This document shows, in pieces, positions 43,321 to 52,032 of a stretch of 64,000 bases of DNA. The DNA lies in assembly GCF_002706375.1 (NCBI RefSeq), contig NZ_CP017706.1, positions 1,426,001 through 1,490,000 on the forward strand, given 5' to 3'. Source of the DNA: Lactobacillus amylovorus DSM 20531 (lineage in GTDB: Bacteria; Bacillota; Bacilli; Lactobacillales; Lactobacillaceae). The first letter of the stretch is position 1. Each line of letters opens with the position of its first letter. The notes under the pieces are model-generated. The model was not told the origin of the DNA and made no database searches. It saw only the letters and a list, made by a program, of their open reading frames with translations. A program made the position numbers and the translations under genes.

Positions 43321-45123
43321 ATGATTTGGAAGCTATCCTTAACTGGGATTAAAAGCCGGTTAAAAGACTACACGGTGCTGTTTTCAGGGCTAGTTGTAGC
43401 CAGCATGATTTTCTACATGTTCTTGTCTTTGGCCATTAATCCCGGTTTTATGAGTCACGACGTTAACGCACCGGGAAATTACTTAAGCTTTATTTTCGGC
43501 TTTGGTATTGTCCTGCTCGCAATTATCACATTTGTTTATCTGGTTTACGCCAATTCGTTTTTGCTGAGCATGCGTCAGCACGACTACGGCATGTTTATGA
43601 TGCTGGGGGCAAAGAGTTCCAGGATCGGTTTATTGATCTTCTGTGAAACTTTGCTTACAGGAATTATTGCAGCCGTACTTGGTATTTTTATTGGGTTTGG
43701 CTTAACCGCACTTATTTCTAAATTATTAATTGCTAACCTTGGTCTTAAAATTACACACTTCCAAGTAATTTTGCCTAGTGCGATTATTTGGACCTTGATC
43801 TTCTTTGTTGCAATTTTCTTCCTTGCTGCTTTAAGAAACGCGCATAAACTCGTTAGAAGTAAAGTCATTGACTTGCTTCACGAAAGTCAAAAGCCAATTA
43901 AACTTAGCCGTAAAAATGGTTTAAGAGTTTTTGAGGCAATTTTAGGTATTGTACTTTTAGCAGCTGGTTACTACATCATGAGGATGCCAGCTAGCGCAAT
44001 TTTCTTCATCATTCCAGCTGCTTTAATCACTATTGTTGCTGGTACCTACTTCACTTTCGACTCTCTCTTCACTCTCATTATTAATTTCCTACTTAAAAGA
44101 AAGAACTTCGCTTACCGCGGTATTCGTATTTTCACTCTAGGTCAATTAAAATTCAGAATTCGCGATTACACCCGTATTCTTTCAGTTATCTCACTACTTT
44201 TCGCATTAGCACTTGGTGCCATTACTGTTGGTCTTAACTTCAACTCTTTGAATGACCAAGCTGTAAAAAGCACATACTATGACGCCACAATCATTGAAAA
44301 CAGTCCGGCTGTTCAAAAGAATGTGGATAAATTAGACATCAAAACCAGATCGACATATCACTATGTTGAAACTAAAAAAGACGTTTACTTCGATAAAAGT
44401 GAATTTGAAAAGACACCATTAAGAGACGTTAAGTTTAAACAAAACGGTAATAACTTCCCGATTTATAAACCAGTTACGCTTAAAACTAGCGAACTCACTA
44501 TGAAAGACAGTTACGCTGGCAATGTTTTGAGAATTCAAACTAATACTTTAGGTAAGACAGTCAAATTAGTTTCATCCAATCAGTTAAAGAATATCCAAGG
44601 ACAAAAGAAGTTTATTACTTTAATTACAGTAAAAAACTTTGTTAAGGATTACCCAACTTTGATGAAATTGGAGAAGGTGCAACTGGCATCTAATCCAGCC
44701 ATGGCTCAAGCTTTGTCACAAACCAAACCATTCTCATACCAAATGATTTTGGGTTTTACCAGTGGTTTCGAATTCATGGGGTTCTTCCTGGGAATCGCAT
44801 TCCTCACCATGCTCGCATCCACATTGATGTTCAAAGTTTTGAGCGGCGCCGCCAGCGACAAGATGCGCTACGAAATGCTTTATAAGATTGGTACTAGAAG
44901 AAAGGTGCTCAAGCAATCCATTAGACACGAAATTGGCGTGTTATTCCTTCTTCCTGGGATCCTCGGTGTGATCGACGTCTTGTTTGGACTCAGATTATTT
45001 ACAGCACTTTTGCCACATCCATACATGGGCTTCTGGGTACCATTCTCAATCTTCATTGTTCTCTACTTCATCTACTATGCCGTTACAGTTAAACTGTATG
45101 AAAACCTTGTTTTGCAAAAATAG
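43321..45123 (+). CDS. BceB-like ABC transporter permease (FtsX domains)
   Basis: The protein has 600 residues with about ten TM segments in the BceB arrangement. There are paired FtsX-type segments near the N-terminus (residues ~18-300), an extracellular domain (~310-470, STYYDATIIENSPAVQKNVD) and C-terminal TM segments. The protein is somewhat shorter than the usual ~650 residues. The ATG at 43321 is chosen because AGGAGGTGA lies just upstream. With the ATPase it probably forms a peptide-antibiotic detoxification module, but no BceRS two-component system is next to it. Confidence 0.85.
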   Translation: MIWKLSLTGIKSRLKDYTVLFSGLVVASMIFYMFLSLAINPGFMSHDVNAPGNYLSFIFGFGIVLLAIITFVYLVYANSFLLSMRQHDYGMFMMLGAKSSRIGLLIFCETLLTGIIAAVLGIFIGFGLTALISKLLIANLGLKITHFQVILPSAIIWTLIFFVAIFFLAALRNAHKLVRSKVIDLLHESQKPIKLSRKNGLRVFEAILGIVLLAAGYYIMRMPASAIFFIIPAALITIVAGTYFTFDSLFTLIINFLLKRKNFAYRGIRIFTLGQLKFRIRDYTRILSVISLLFALALGAITVGLNFNSLNDQAVKSTYYDATIIENSPAVQKNVDKLDIKTRSTYHYVETKKDVYFDKSEFEKTPLRDVKFKQNGNNFPIYKPVTLKTSELTMKDSYAGNVLRIQTNTLGKTVKLVSSNQLKNIQGQKKFITLITVKNFVKDYPTLMKLEKVQLASNPAMAQALSQTKPFSYQMILGFTSGFEFMGFFLGIAFLTMLASTLMFKVLSGAASDKMRYEMLYKIGTRRKVLKQSIRHEIGVLFLLPGILGVIDVLFGLRLFTALLPHPYMGFWVPFSIFIVLYFIYYAVTVKLYENLVLQK

Positions 45124-45133
45124 ATAAAAATAA

Positions 45134-45172
45134 AGAAAGCAGTTTTCCAATTGGAAAGCTGCTTTCTTTTTG
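45134..45172. terminator. Bidirectional terminator between convergent genes
   Basis: The long stem GAAAGCAGTTTTCC-AATT-GGAAAGCTGCTTTC has A-runs and T-runs on either side and serves both the permease and the minus-strand phosphatase. Confidence 0.88.
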
Positions 45173-45173
45173 G

Positions 45174-45824
45174 CTATAAATGCATCTTGTTCCAGCTAGG
45201 GATCTTAATCTCGCCCTTGTCACTCATTGTCATAATGGTGATTGAAGCGTTTCTAGGACCCGGTACAAGAGGGATGTTATCACCGTAGCGGTACCACAAA
45301 CTTCTAATAGTAAAGCCGTGTGTTACAAGCAAAATATTTTCGGCACCATCAAGTTGGCTGATCAACTTAAAACCTTTATCAAGACGTGCCCAATATTCTT
45401 CAGCGTTTTCTGCATCGTGGTATGGGTCGGCATCCTTAATCCAGTCCTTGATCGTATCGATACTTTCGTGGGCAAATAGTTCTTGTCTAGTTGCGTAGCC
45501 GTGGCTGCCACCGATCATGCGCCAGGCCATTTCAGAATCGAGTCCTTCGAAGTAGCCATAGAATTGTTCTCTAAAGAATGGGCTAGCAAGGTGTTGCAAT
45601 TCATCCTTGTTGACGTTGTGCTTCATGATGATTTCACAGGTATCGCTAGCTCTCTTTAAGTCACTAGACAAAGCAATATCGAATGGGACGTCCTTTAAAG
45701 CTTCACCGGCCTTTTCAGCACCTTCAATGCCTGGTTCAGTTAATGGAGTATCGCACCAACCTTGCATCTTGTTGTAACGGTTAATATAAGTTTGACCATG
45801 TCGAACGACATAAATTCTCTTCAT
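45174..45824 (-). CDS. Histidine phosphatase (phosphoglycerate-mutase-like)
   Basis: The protein has 216 residues. The N-terminal IYVVRHGQTYINRYNKMQGW carries the RHG catalytic His and the Q-G-W-C-D-T-P-L-T phosphate-site motif. ALSSDLKRASDTCEII and the late LLVTHGFTIRSLWYR supply the other residues. It belongs to the broad-specificity histidine phosphatase superfamily; the substrate cannot be told. It is convergent to the ABC permease. Confidence 0.88.
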   Translation of the reverse strand: MKRIYVVRHGQTYINRYNKMQGWCDTPLTEPGIEGAEKAGEALKDVPFDIALSSDLKRASDTCEIIMKHNVNKDELQHLASPFFREQFYGYFEGLDSEMAWRMIGGSHGYATRQELFAHESIDTIKDWIKDADPYHDAENAEEYWARLDKGFKLISQLDGAENILLVTHGFTIRSLWYRYGDNIPLVPGPRNASITIMTMSDKGEIKIPSWNKMHL

Positions 45825-45847
45825 TTCTGTCTCCTTATAAAAATAAA

Positions 45848-45885
45848 AAACTCACCTTTTATTTTATTTAAAAAAGGTGAGCAGA
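45848..45885 (-). terminator. Terminator of the matrixin-like gene
   Basis: Minus-strand stem CTCACCTTTT...AAAAGGTGAG is followed by TTTTTTA, 10 bases past the stop at 45895. Confidence 0.8.
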
Positions 45886-45894
45886 TAAAGCTAA

Positions 45895-46581
45895 TTATTT
45901 TTCATGATAAATTTTTCTGACGTTCTGAATATCTTGTGGTTGAATCGTGTAGATCGAACCTTTAGGATACATGACTGACACGGAATTGGTGTGGTTTAAA
46001 CCGATTGCGTGGCCCAATTCGTGTTCAGCCGTGTTGACGATGCGGTTGTTGCTGTAGCCGTACCACTCGTTTTGCAAGTAGTAGCGGTTCAAGTGTACGT
46101 CGGCTTTTAACAAATGACCCGTTGATGGGTTATAAGTCGTTGCCGTTTCACCGGCTGCATTGGTATCGCTGTCGTCAACCGTGCTGATCACGATCTGGGC
46201 GCGACTTTTATCATCAGTTTGGTGGAAAGTGAAAGCACCCGTTCTGTTCCAGGCGTTCATCGCATCGATTGCGGCCGAACGCAACTGGAGGTTGTTTTTA
46301 ATATCAACATAGACATTGGCTTCAGGCTTTGGCCAAACACGAGTCTCAGAAGAATTATCATTTTCAGTTTTATCAGTATTGGTTTTTGTATTTGAATTAA
46401 TGCCATTTTTGGGCGCTGTTGCCGTTCCCGTCGCGAGCAACTGGTTGATGCGATAGCTGAGTGTCGCTAAGGAATCATTGGTTGCTATTTGGAAGTCAGG
46501 ATTATTTTTATAAGTCCAAACACCAAAGGCGAGAAGAGCAAGCAAGAAAATATTTCGAATAAATCTAAAAAATGTTCTCAT
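45895..46581 (-). CDS. Matrixin-like zinc metalloprotease, membrane anchored
   Basis: The protein has 228 residues. One N-terminal hydrophobic segment (IRNIFLLALLAFGVWTYK, ~9-26) is followed by a Thr/Asn-rich linker. The catalytic domain carries the zinc motif AEHELGHAIGLNHTNSVSVM (HExxHxxGxxH with the Met-turn). This is the metzincin/matrixin signature. Such small secreted proteases are common but uncharacterised in lactobacilli. It is divergent from helD. Confidence 0.88.
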   Translation of the reverse strand: MRTFFRFIRNIFLLALLAFGVWTYKNNPDFQIATNDSLATLSYRINQLLATGTATAPKNGINSNTKTNTDKTENDNSSETRVWPKPEANVYVDIKNNLQLRSAAIDAMNAWNRTGAFTFHQTDDKSRAQIVISTVDDSDTNAAGETATTYNPSTGHLLKADVHLNRYYLQNEWYGYSNNRIVNTAEHELGHAIGLNHTNSVSVMYPKGSIYTIQPQDIQNVRKIYHEK

Positions 46582-46735
46582 ACTTTATTTTCAACTCCAA
46601 TGCTGAAATTATAATCTTTAGAACTTAAATTTTCACCGATTTTTACTTATATTTTGGTTACGAGCATGAAAACTATTATGAAAGCGCTATTTATGGTAGA
46701 ATAGATAGCAAGTTTTTTATGGAAAAGGTGATTAA

Positions 46736-49042
46736 ATGGCTACAGCCAAAACTGAAAATAATGAAAAAGAACTTGAACAAAAGCACCTTGATAACATCAT
46801 GGAACAAATCAAGGAACGCGAAAAGTCCTTAAAGAAATCTATCAAATCAGCTGAAGGCGAAGCAAGAGAGCTTAATTCACACTTTTTTGACGATGTGAAA
46901 TTGGACTACGATGGCTATTCCACTTCAATGGAAACCGCCTTGTCAATTCACCAACAGCAACAATTATTAAGTGAACGTGAACATGCCTGGCAACATTCAG
47001 CTAAGCAGCTCGACACGGTAGAACGCCTTGAGAAGCGGCCATACTTTGCACGTGTAGATTTCAAGGAAAACGGCGAAGAAAAGCCTGAAACCATCTATAT
47101 TGGCTTAGGTTCCTTTGCAGATAAAGATGATCATTTCTTAATTTACGATTGGCGTGCACCTATTTCTTCAATTTATTATGATGGAAAACTAGGCAAGGTT
47201 ACTTATAATTCGCCAGAAGGCGAAATCACCGTTGATATGACCAAGAAACGTCAATTCATGATTGAAGACGGCAAGATCATCAACATGTTTGACACCAACG
47301 AATCAATCGGCGACCAAATGCTTTTGTCTGTTTTATCTGAAAAATCCAGTACGCAGATGAAGTCGATTGTAACGACGATTCAACGTGAACAAAACAAGAT
47401 CATTAGAAATACGAGTGCTGACTTGTTGTTTGTTCAAGGTGCAGCTGGTTCTGGTAAGACTAGTGCTATTTTGCAAAGAATTGCCTTTCTTTTGTACCGT
47501 TACCGTGGCAAACTGACTTCAAGCGACGTCATCATGTTTAGTCCAAACCAATTGTTTAACGACTACATCAAGAACGTTTTGCCTGAAATGGGTGAACAAA
47601 ACATGGTTCAAATGACCTACTGGCAATTTGTGGCTCGTCGTTTGCCAGGGATGAACGTTGAGAGCTTGTTCAAGCAATTCGAAGATCAAACTGCCGATAC
47701 CAACATCAGCAAGTTCAAGGATTCAGTTAACTTCTTTAACTTGCTTACCCGTTATGCCAAACGACTTAATAAGCGCGGCGTGATCTTTAAAAATATCTAC
47801 TTCCGCGACAAGAAGAAGCCATACTTTGATAAAGACAAGATCAAAGAAATCTACTACTCATTCAATGAAAATTATAATTTGGCTAACCGTATCGATGCTA
47901 CGCGTGAAGAATTGATCAAGATACTTAACCGCAAGATTACGCCTGAAACTAAGAAGGCTTGGGTAGCTCACACCATTGAAGGGATGAGCCAACAAGAATT
48001 GAACGACTTGTACGATCGTCCTGACCAAGAATTCGAATCTGAAGCTAAAGAAGAGGCCTTCTTGGGCAGAAAGATCGTTTTAGCCGCTTTAAAGGGCGTA
48101 CACAAGCGTATTTTGCACAACCACTTCCTTAACATGCGTGCGCAATACCTGAGCTTTTTGCGTGCTGTGCCTAAGATGGTCGATTTAAGCAAGTGGGACA
48201 TCGACGAAGACGAATGGATGAAGCACGTTGAAGAGGTAAAGAACAACTTCAAGAGTCATTATATTGCTATGAGCGACGTTTCCGCATACTTGTACCTCTA
48301 CGACTTAGTTACTGGCCGCAGAACCGACTACGAGATGCGTTATGCCTTTATCGATGAAATTCAAGACTACACGCCATTCCAATTGGCTTACCTGAAGTAC
48401 AACTTCCCACGGGCTAAGTTCACCATGTTGGGTGACTTGAACCAGGCTATTTTTACCAAGGACGAAAGCCGCAGCTTGCTTAAGCAGATTTCTGGTTTGT
48501 TTGATCCAGAAAAGACCGACGTAGTGCAGCTTACTAAGTCATACCGTTCAACTAAGGAATTGACCAACTTCACCAAGCAAATTTTGCGTCAAGGTGAGAA
48601 GATCGAAGCCTTTAACAGAAAGGGACCTAAGCCAGTTATCTGGGGCAGAAAGACTGACGAAGAAGCCGTCGCTGTTTTGAGCAATGTTTTGCGTGATAAT
48701 GAAAAGCATAAGATGACAACTGCAGTCATCACCAAGGATTTAGCTAGTGCTAAATTTGTTCACAAGATGTTAGCTGACCGCGGTGAAAAGGCTACTTTAA
48801 TTGCGACCGCTAACCAGCGTTTGGTTGATGGGACTTTGATTATTCCATCATACTTGGCTAAGGGGCTAGAATTCGACGCTGTCATCATGTGGGGCGCTTC
48901 AAAAGAAAACTACCACCGCGTCGATGAAACGCAATTGGTTTACACAATTACTTCACGTGCTATGTACAAGCTGGACATTATTTACACCGGTGAAAAGAGT
49001 CCATTACTCGATGCAGACAAGAGTACCTACGAAGAAAAATAA
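46736..49042 (+). CDS. helD: HelD-type UvrD-like ATPase (RNA polymerase recycling factor)
   Basis: The protein has 768 residues. A long N-terminal coiled coil (~1-85, NEKELEQKHLDNIMEQIKER) comes before an SF1 helicase core. The core has Walker A VQGAAGSGKTSAILQRIAFL near 230, DEIQDYTPFQLAYLKY near 540, GDLNQAIFTKDES and LTKSYRSTKELTNF near 600, and a C-terminal ITSRAMYKLDIIY. In Bacillus, HelD binds stalled RNA polymerase and removes it from DNA. The N-terminal arm enters the secondary channel. The length matches the Firmicute family. A promoter for the T-box operon begins directly after its stop. Confidence 0.9.
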   Translation: MATAKTENNEKELEQKHLDNIMEQIKEREKSLKKSIKSAEGEARELNSHFFDDVKLDYDGYSTSMETALSIHQQQQLLSEREHAWQHSAKQLDTVERLEKRPYFARVDFKENGEEKPETIYIGLGSFADKDDHFLIYDWRAPISSIYYDGKLGKVTYNSPEGEITVDMTKKRQFMIEDGKIINMFDTNESIGDQMLLSVLSEKSSTQMKSIVTTIQREQNKIIRNTSADLLFVQGAAGSGKTSAILQRIAFLLYRYRGKLTSSDVIMFSPNQLFNDYIKNVLPEMGEQNMVQMTYWQFVARRLPGMNVESLFKQFEDQTADTNISKFKDSVNFFNLLTRYAKRLNKRGVIFKNIYFRDKKKPYFDKDKIKEIYYSFNENYNLANRIDATREELIKILNRKITPETKKAWVAHTIEGMSQQELNDLYDRPDQEFESEAKEEAFLGRKIVLAALKGVHKRILHNHFLNMRAQYLSFLRAVPKMVDLSKWDIDEDEWMKHVEEVKNNFKSHYIAMSDVSAYLYLYDLVTGRRTDYEMRYAFIDEIQDYTPFQLAYLKYNFPRAKFTMLGDLNQAIFTKDESRSLLKQISGLFDPEKTDVVQLTKSYRSTKELTNFTKQILRQGEKIEAFNRKGPKPVIWGRKTDEEAVAVLSNVLRDNEKHKMTTAVITKDLASAKFVHKMLADRGEKATLIATANQRLVDGTLIIPSYLAKGLEFDAVIMWGASKENYHRVDETQLVYTITSRAMYKLDIIYTGEKSPLLDADKSTYEEK

Positions 49043-49071
49043 TTGACAAATCAATTTTTGTCGTTTATTAT
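49043..49071 (+). promoter_or_regulatory. Promoter of the T-box/amino-acid transporter operon
   Basis: TTGACA (49043-49048), a 17-base spacer and TATTAT (49066-49071) form a near-consensus promoter starting one base after the helD stop codon. Confidence 0.85.
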
Positions 49072-49079
49072 CTTAATCA

Positions 49080-49350
49080 ACATTAAAAACAACTTAGAAC
49101 AGAAGCAGTAGTACCTATCGCAGTAATAGAGAGTTTCTGATGGTGGAAATGAAACATACGCTGGTATGAAGTCACATCTGCGAGTTGATTTTCTGAAACA
49201 AGTAGGAGAACCCGGGGTTAGCCCGTTACAGCTAAAGGTTGATTATCGAACTTATTGAGGCAGACTGCGTGAGCAGTTTGCAAACATGAGGTGGAACCGC
49301 GATTTCATTCGCCCTCGTAGCCAATTAGGCTATGGGGGCTTTTTCTTTTC
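49080..49350 (+). ncRNA. T-box riboswitch (complete: stem I to terminator)
   Basis: The T-box sequence AGGTGGAACCGCG at 49289-49301 is preceded by a stem I region: the lower helix CAGAA/TTCTG, an AGTA-containing internal loop, then the helix TCGCAG/CTGCGA. A stem III hairpin, GCAGACTGC-GTGA-GCAGTTTGC, lies just upstream of the T-box. The terminator is CCCTCGTAGCC...GGCTATGGGGG plus a T-run. The specifier region on the 3' side of stem I reads GTTGATTTTCTG. GAT (Asp) is the triplet aligned with known specifiers, but this assignment is uncertain by a base or two. It senses uncharged tRNA and controls the downstream transporter. Confidence 0.9.
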
Positions 49351-49351
49351 G

Positions 49352-49451
49352 ATCATCAACCTAGTGAGGCATTTTGCGTGAGCAAGTGCAAACATGAGGT
49401 GGAACCACGATACAGTCGTCCTCTTAGGCTAGTCCTAAGAGGGCTTTTTTT
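49352..49451 (+). ncRNA. Second, partial T-box module without stem I
   Basis: A second copy of the 3' half follows: stem III-like GCATTTTGC-GTGA-GCAAGTGC, the T-box AGGTGGAACCACG (49397-49409) and its own terminator CCTCTTAGG-CTAGT-CCTAAGAGG with a T-run (49419-49451). The block TGCGTGAGCA...GCAAACATGAGGTGGAACC is nearly identical to 49267-49298. No stem I or specifier is present, so it is a duplicated decision module in series with the first. Confidence 0.85.
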
Positions 49452-49460
49452 ATTAGGAAA

Positions 49461-50120
49461 ATGGGTGAGAGTATGTCGCTGAAATACATTACAGAAATAT
49501 TGCCAGCTTTATTTAGTGGAGTGGGAATGACGTTAAGCATCTTCTTTTGGACTTTAATTTTGGCTACGCCGCTGGGAATTTTAGTTTCATTGGGAGAAAT
49601 GAGCAAGATCAAGCCGCTGAAGTGGATCGTTAACTTTTATGTCTGGATCATGAGAGGGACGCCGTTGCTTTTACAATTAATTTTTGTCTTTTATGGTTTG
49701 CCAATCATTCATATTGTCTTTCCACGTTACCAAGCTGCCTTATTTGCCTTCGTCTTAAACTATGCTGCTTATTTTGCTGAAATTTTCCGGGGCGGTTTTC
49801 AATCGATTGATCAAGGTCAATTTGAGGCGGCACGAGTTTTGCGCTTGAATCGCTGGCAGACAATGACCAAGATCGTTATTCCCCAGGTGATCAAAATCGT
49901 GTTGCCATCAATCGGTAACGAAGTCATCAATTTGGTTAAGGATTCATCATTGGTTTACGTAATTGGTTTGGGCGACTTGCTTAGAGCAGGTAACGTTGCG
50001 ATGGCAAGGGATGTAACCTTAGTGCCACTAGTACTAGTCGGCGTCATCTACTTGTTCTTGATCAGTATTTGCGCCTTTATTCTTAAGCGGCTTGAAAAGC
50101 ACTTTTCTTATTACAAGTAG
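49461..50120 (+). CDS. Amino-acid ABC transporter permease (HisM/GlnP type)
   Basis: The protein has 219 residues with about five TM segments. The family motif is ILFWTL...GILVSLGEMSKIKP, then WIMRGTPLLLQLIFVFYGLP, and the EAA loop EAARVLRLNRWQTMTKIVIPQV contacts the ATPase. It imports polar amino acids. A second possible start is ATG 49473. It is the first gene after the T-box leader, so its expression follows the charging of one tRNA. Confidence 0.9.
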   Translation: MGESMSLKYITEILPALFSGVGMTLSIFFWTLILATPLGILVSLGEMSKIKPLKWIVNFYVWIMRGTPLLLQLIFVFYGLPIIHIVFPRYQAALFAFVLNYAAYFAEIFRGGFQSIDQGQFEAARVLRLNRWQTMTKIVIPQVIKIVLPSIGNEVINLVKDSSLVYVIGLGDLLRAGNVAMARDVTLVPLVLVGVIYLFLISICAFILKRLEKHFSYYK

Positions 50121-50134
50121 GGTCAGGTGAAAAA

Positions 50135-50755
50135 ATGTTAGAAGTAAAGAACTTATGCAAGGAATTTAACAACCGTCCGATTTTGAAGGATATTTCTTTC
50201 ACTTTAAAAGATGGCGAGATTATGACGATCGTGGGCCCATCTGGCGCCGGTAAAACCACTTTGCTTAGAATCATCGCGGGCCTTGAAACTAAGGATAGCG
50301 GCGAAATTTTAATCGATGGCAAGCCATATGATCCCGGCAATGTCGGCATCGTTTTTCAGGATTTCAACCTTTTCCCTAATTTAAACGTACTGCAAAACAT
50401 TACGCTAGCACCAACGATGGTGCTTAAGGAATCCAAGGCTGAAGCGGAACAAAACGCCCAAACGCTGCTGGACCAATTGCAGATGAATGGTCGAGAAAAA
50501 CAGTACCCGTACCAATTATCAGGTGGGCAAAAGCAGCGGGTGGCAATTGCTAGAGCTTTGGCCATGAATCCAAGAATTTTGTGCTACGACGAACCAACTT
50601 CCGCCCTTGATCCTAATTTGCGTAAAGAAGTGGAAAAGATGATCTTGGATTTGAAGAAATCAGGCTTAACGCAATTGATCATCACGCACGATTTGACCTT
50701 CGCTAAGAACGTGGCCGATCAGATGCTTAAGGTCCAGCCATTAAGTGAGGCGTAG
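50135..50755 (+). CDS. Amino-acid ABC transporter ATP-binding protein
   Basis: This 206-residue protein has Walker A VGPSGAGKTTLLRII near residue 33, Q-loop IVFQDFNLFPNLNVLQNITL, signature LSGGQKQRVAIARALAMNP near 128 and Walker B ILCYDEPTSALDPNLRKEV. It is shorter than the usual ~240 residues, lacking the C-terminal tail. It belongs to the polar amino-acid uptake family and is encoded between the permease and the binding protein. Confidence 0.92.
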   Translation: MLEVKNLCKEFNNRPILKDISFTLKDGEIMTIVGPSGAGKTTLLRIIAGLETKDSGEILIDGKPYDPGNVGIVFQDFNLFPNLNVLQNITLAPTMVLKESKAEAEQNAQTLLDQLQMNGREKQYPYQLSGGQKQRVAIARALAMNPRILCYDEPTSALDPNLRKEVEKMILDLKKSGLTQLIITHDLTFAKNVADQMLKVQPLSEA

Positions 50756-50758
50756 CCT

Positions 50759-51577
50759 ATGAAGAAAAGATGGATTTTCGTTTTATTAGCTACTTTAATG
50801 CTAGTGCTAACTGGTTGTGAAAGCGTGCAGGAACGCGCAAATACGCAAGACACTTGGAGTAAGATTGCACAGAAAAATCAGGTTGTGGTGGGTCTTGATG
50901 ACAGTTTCGTGCCCATGGGTTTTGAGAAAAAGAATGGGCAGCTAACTGGTTATGACATTGATTTAGCTAAGGCTGTGTTTAAACAATATGGCGTCCACGC
51001 TAGTTTTCAAACGATCGACTGGTCGATGAACGTCACAGAATTGCGTAACGGCACAATCGACTTGTTATGGAACGGCTACAGTATTACGCCTGAACGTAAG
51101 AAAAAAGTGGCCTTTAGTCGACCATATTTGCGCAACAGACAGGTACTGGTCGTTAAGAAGGACAGCGGCATTAATTCGTTTAAGCAGATGAAAAAGTATG
51201 AATTAGGGATGCAAACCGGTTCAACTGCCGAGCAGTGGTATGAAACTAAGCAAAATGTTTTGCACGCAAAAAAGACCGTGCTCTATGACACGATCTCTAA
51301 TTCGTTCTTAGATTTGAATGCCGGTCGGATTCAGGGTATTTTATTAGATGAAGTTTATGCCAACTACTACATTGCCCACATGACTAAGAGCAAGGACTAC
51401 AAGGTGATTCAAAATGATAATGTGCCAAAGGATTTGTTTGCGGTCGGAATGCGTAAGGGTGACAAGACTTTGCGTAAAAAGGTCAATGCCGGCTTAGTTC
51501 GCTTGCAAAAAAATGGTACACTAGCTAAGTTGAATAAAAAGTGGTTTGGCAAGGAAAGCAATTATTTAGGTAGATAG
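50759..51577 (+). CDS. Amino-acid ABC transporter substrate-binding lipoprotein
   Basis: The protein has 272 residues with a lipoprotein signal peptide (WIFVLLATLMLVLTGCES; lipobox LTGC, Cys at residue 20). The SBP family 3 fold follows: VVVGLDDSFVPMGFEKKNGQ near 43, GYDIDLAKAVFKQYG, NGTIDLLWNGYSITPERKKK and LGMQTGSTAEQWYE. It captures the amino acid outside the membrane. The T-box specifier would indicate which amino acid, with aspartate the tentative reading. Confidence 0.92.
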   Translation: MKKRWIFVLLATLMLVLTGCESVQERANTQDTWSKIAQKNQVVVGLDDSFVPMGFEKKNGQLTGYDIDLAKAVFKQYGVHASFQTIDWSMNVTELRNGTIDLLWNGYSITPERKKKVAFSRPYLRNRQVLVVKKDSGINSFKQMKKYELGMQTGSTAEQWYETKQNVLHAKKTVLYDTISNSFLDLNAGRIQGILLDEVYANYYIAHMTKSKDYKVIQNDNVPKDLFAVGMRKGDKTLRKKVNAGLVRLQKNGTLAKLNKKWFGKESNYLGR

Positions 51578-51579
51578 CA

Positions 51580-52032
51580 ATGAAGCAGATAAATGATTTT
51601 ACCCTGAAAAAGATTGATGAAATGAGCGGCCGTGAGCTGTTTTGCACGGAAAGATTGCGTGAAGAAACGTTTGTGACCGAGCAAAAGATTACTTTGCCTG
51701 AACTTGATGACCAAGATTTGATCGCAATTCAAGCGTACCGTTTGAACGATGATCAAACGAATGCGCTGGCTACTTGCCGGATTTTTGAAGAAGATGGCAA
51801 GTGGATGTTGGGTCGCGTTGCGGTGTCAAAGGCGGCTAGAGGGATGCACCTCGGCAGCAAGATGGTTGAAGCGGTACAAGAATACTTACGCGAAAAGGGC
51901 GTAGCGGCGTTATACTGCCATGCCCAAATGCGGGTTGAACCGTTTTATGCCAAATTAGGCTATCAAGAAATCGGCGAGCCATTTGAAGAAGCTGGCATTC
52001 AGCACATCATGATGAAAAAGGACTTGAACTAA
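51580..52032 (+). CDS. GNAT-family N-acetyltransferase
   Basis: The protein has 150 residues. ELFCTERLREETFVTEQKIT comes first, then LPELDDQDLIAIQAYRLNDD and the acetyl-CoA loop WMLGRVAVSKAARGMHLGSK (RGMHLGS) near 90. It ends with YCHAQMRVEPFYAKLGYQEI, of the ElaA-like branch. It starts three bases after the binding-protein gene, so it is probably part of the T-box-controlled transcript. The substrate is unknown. Confidence 0.85.
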   Translation: MKQINDFTLKKIDEMSGRELFCTERLREETFVTEQKITLPELDDQDLIAIQAYRLNDDQTNALATCRIFEEDGKWMLGRVAVSKAARGMHLGSKMVEAVQEYLREKGVAALYCHAQMRVEPFYAKLGYQEIGEPFEEAGIQHIMMKKDLN

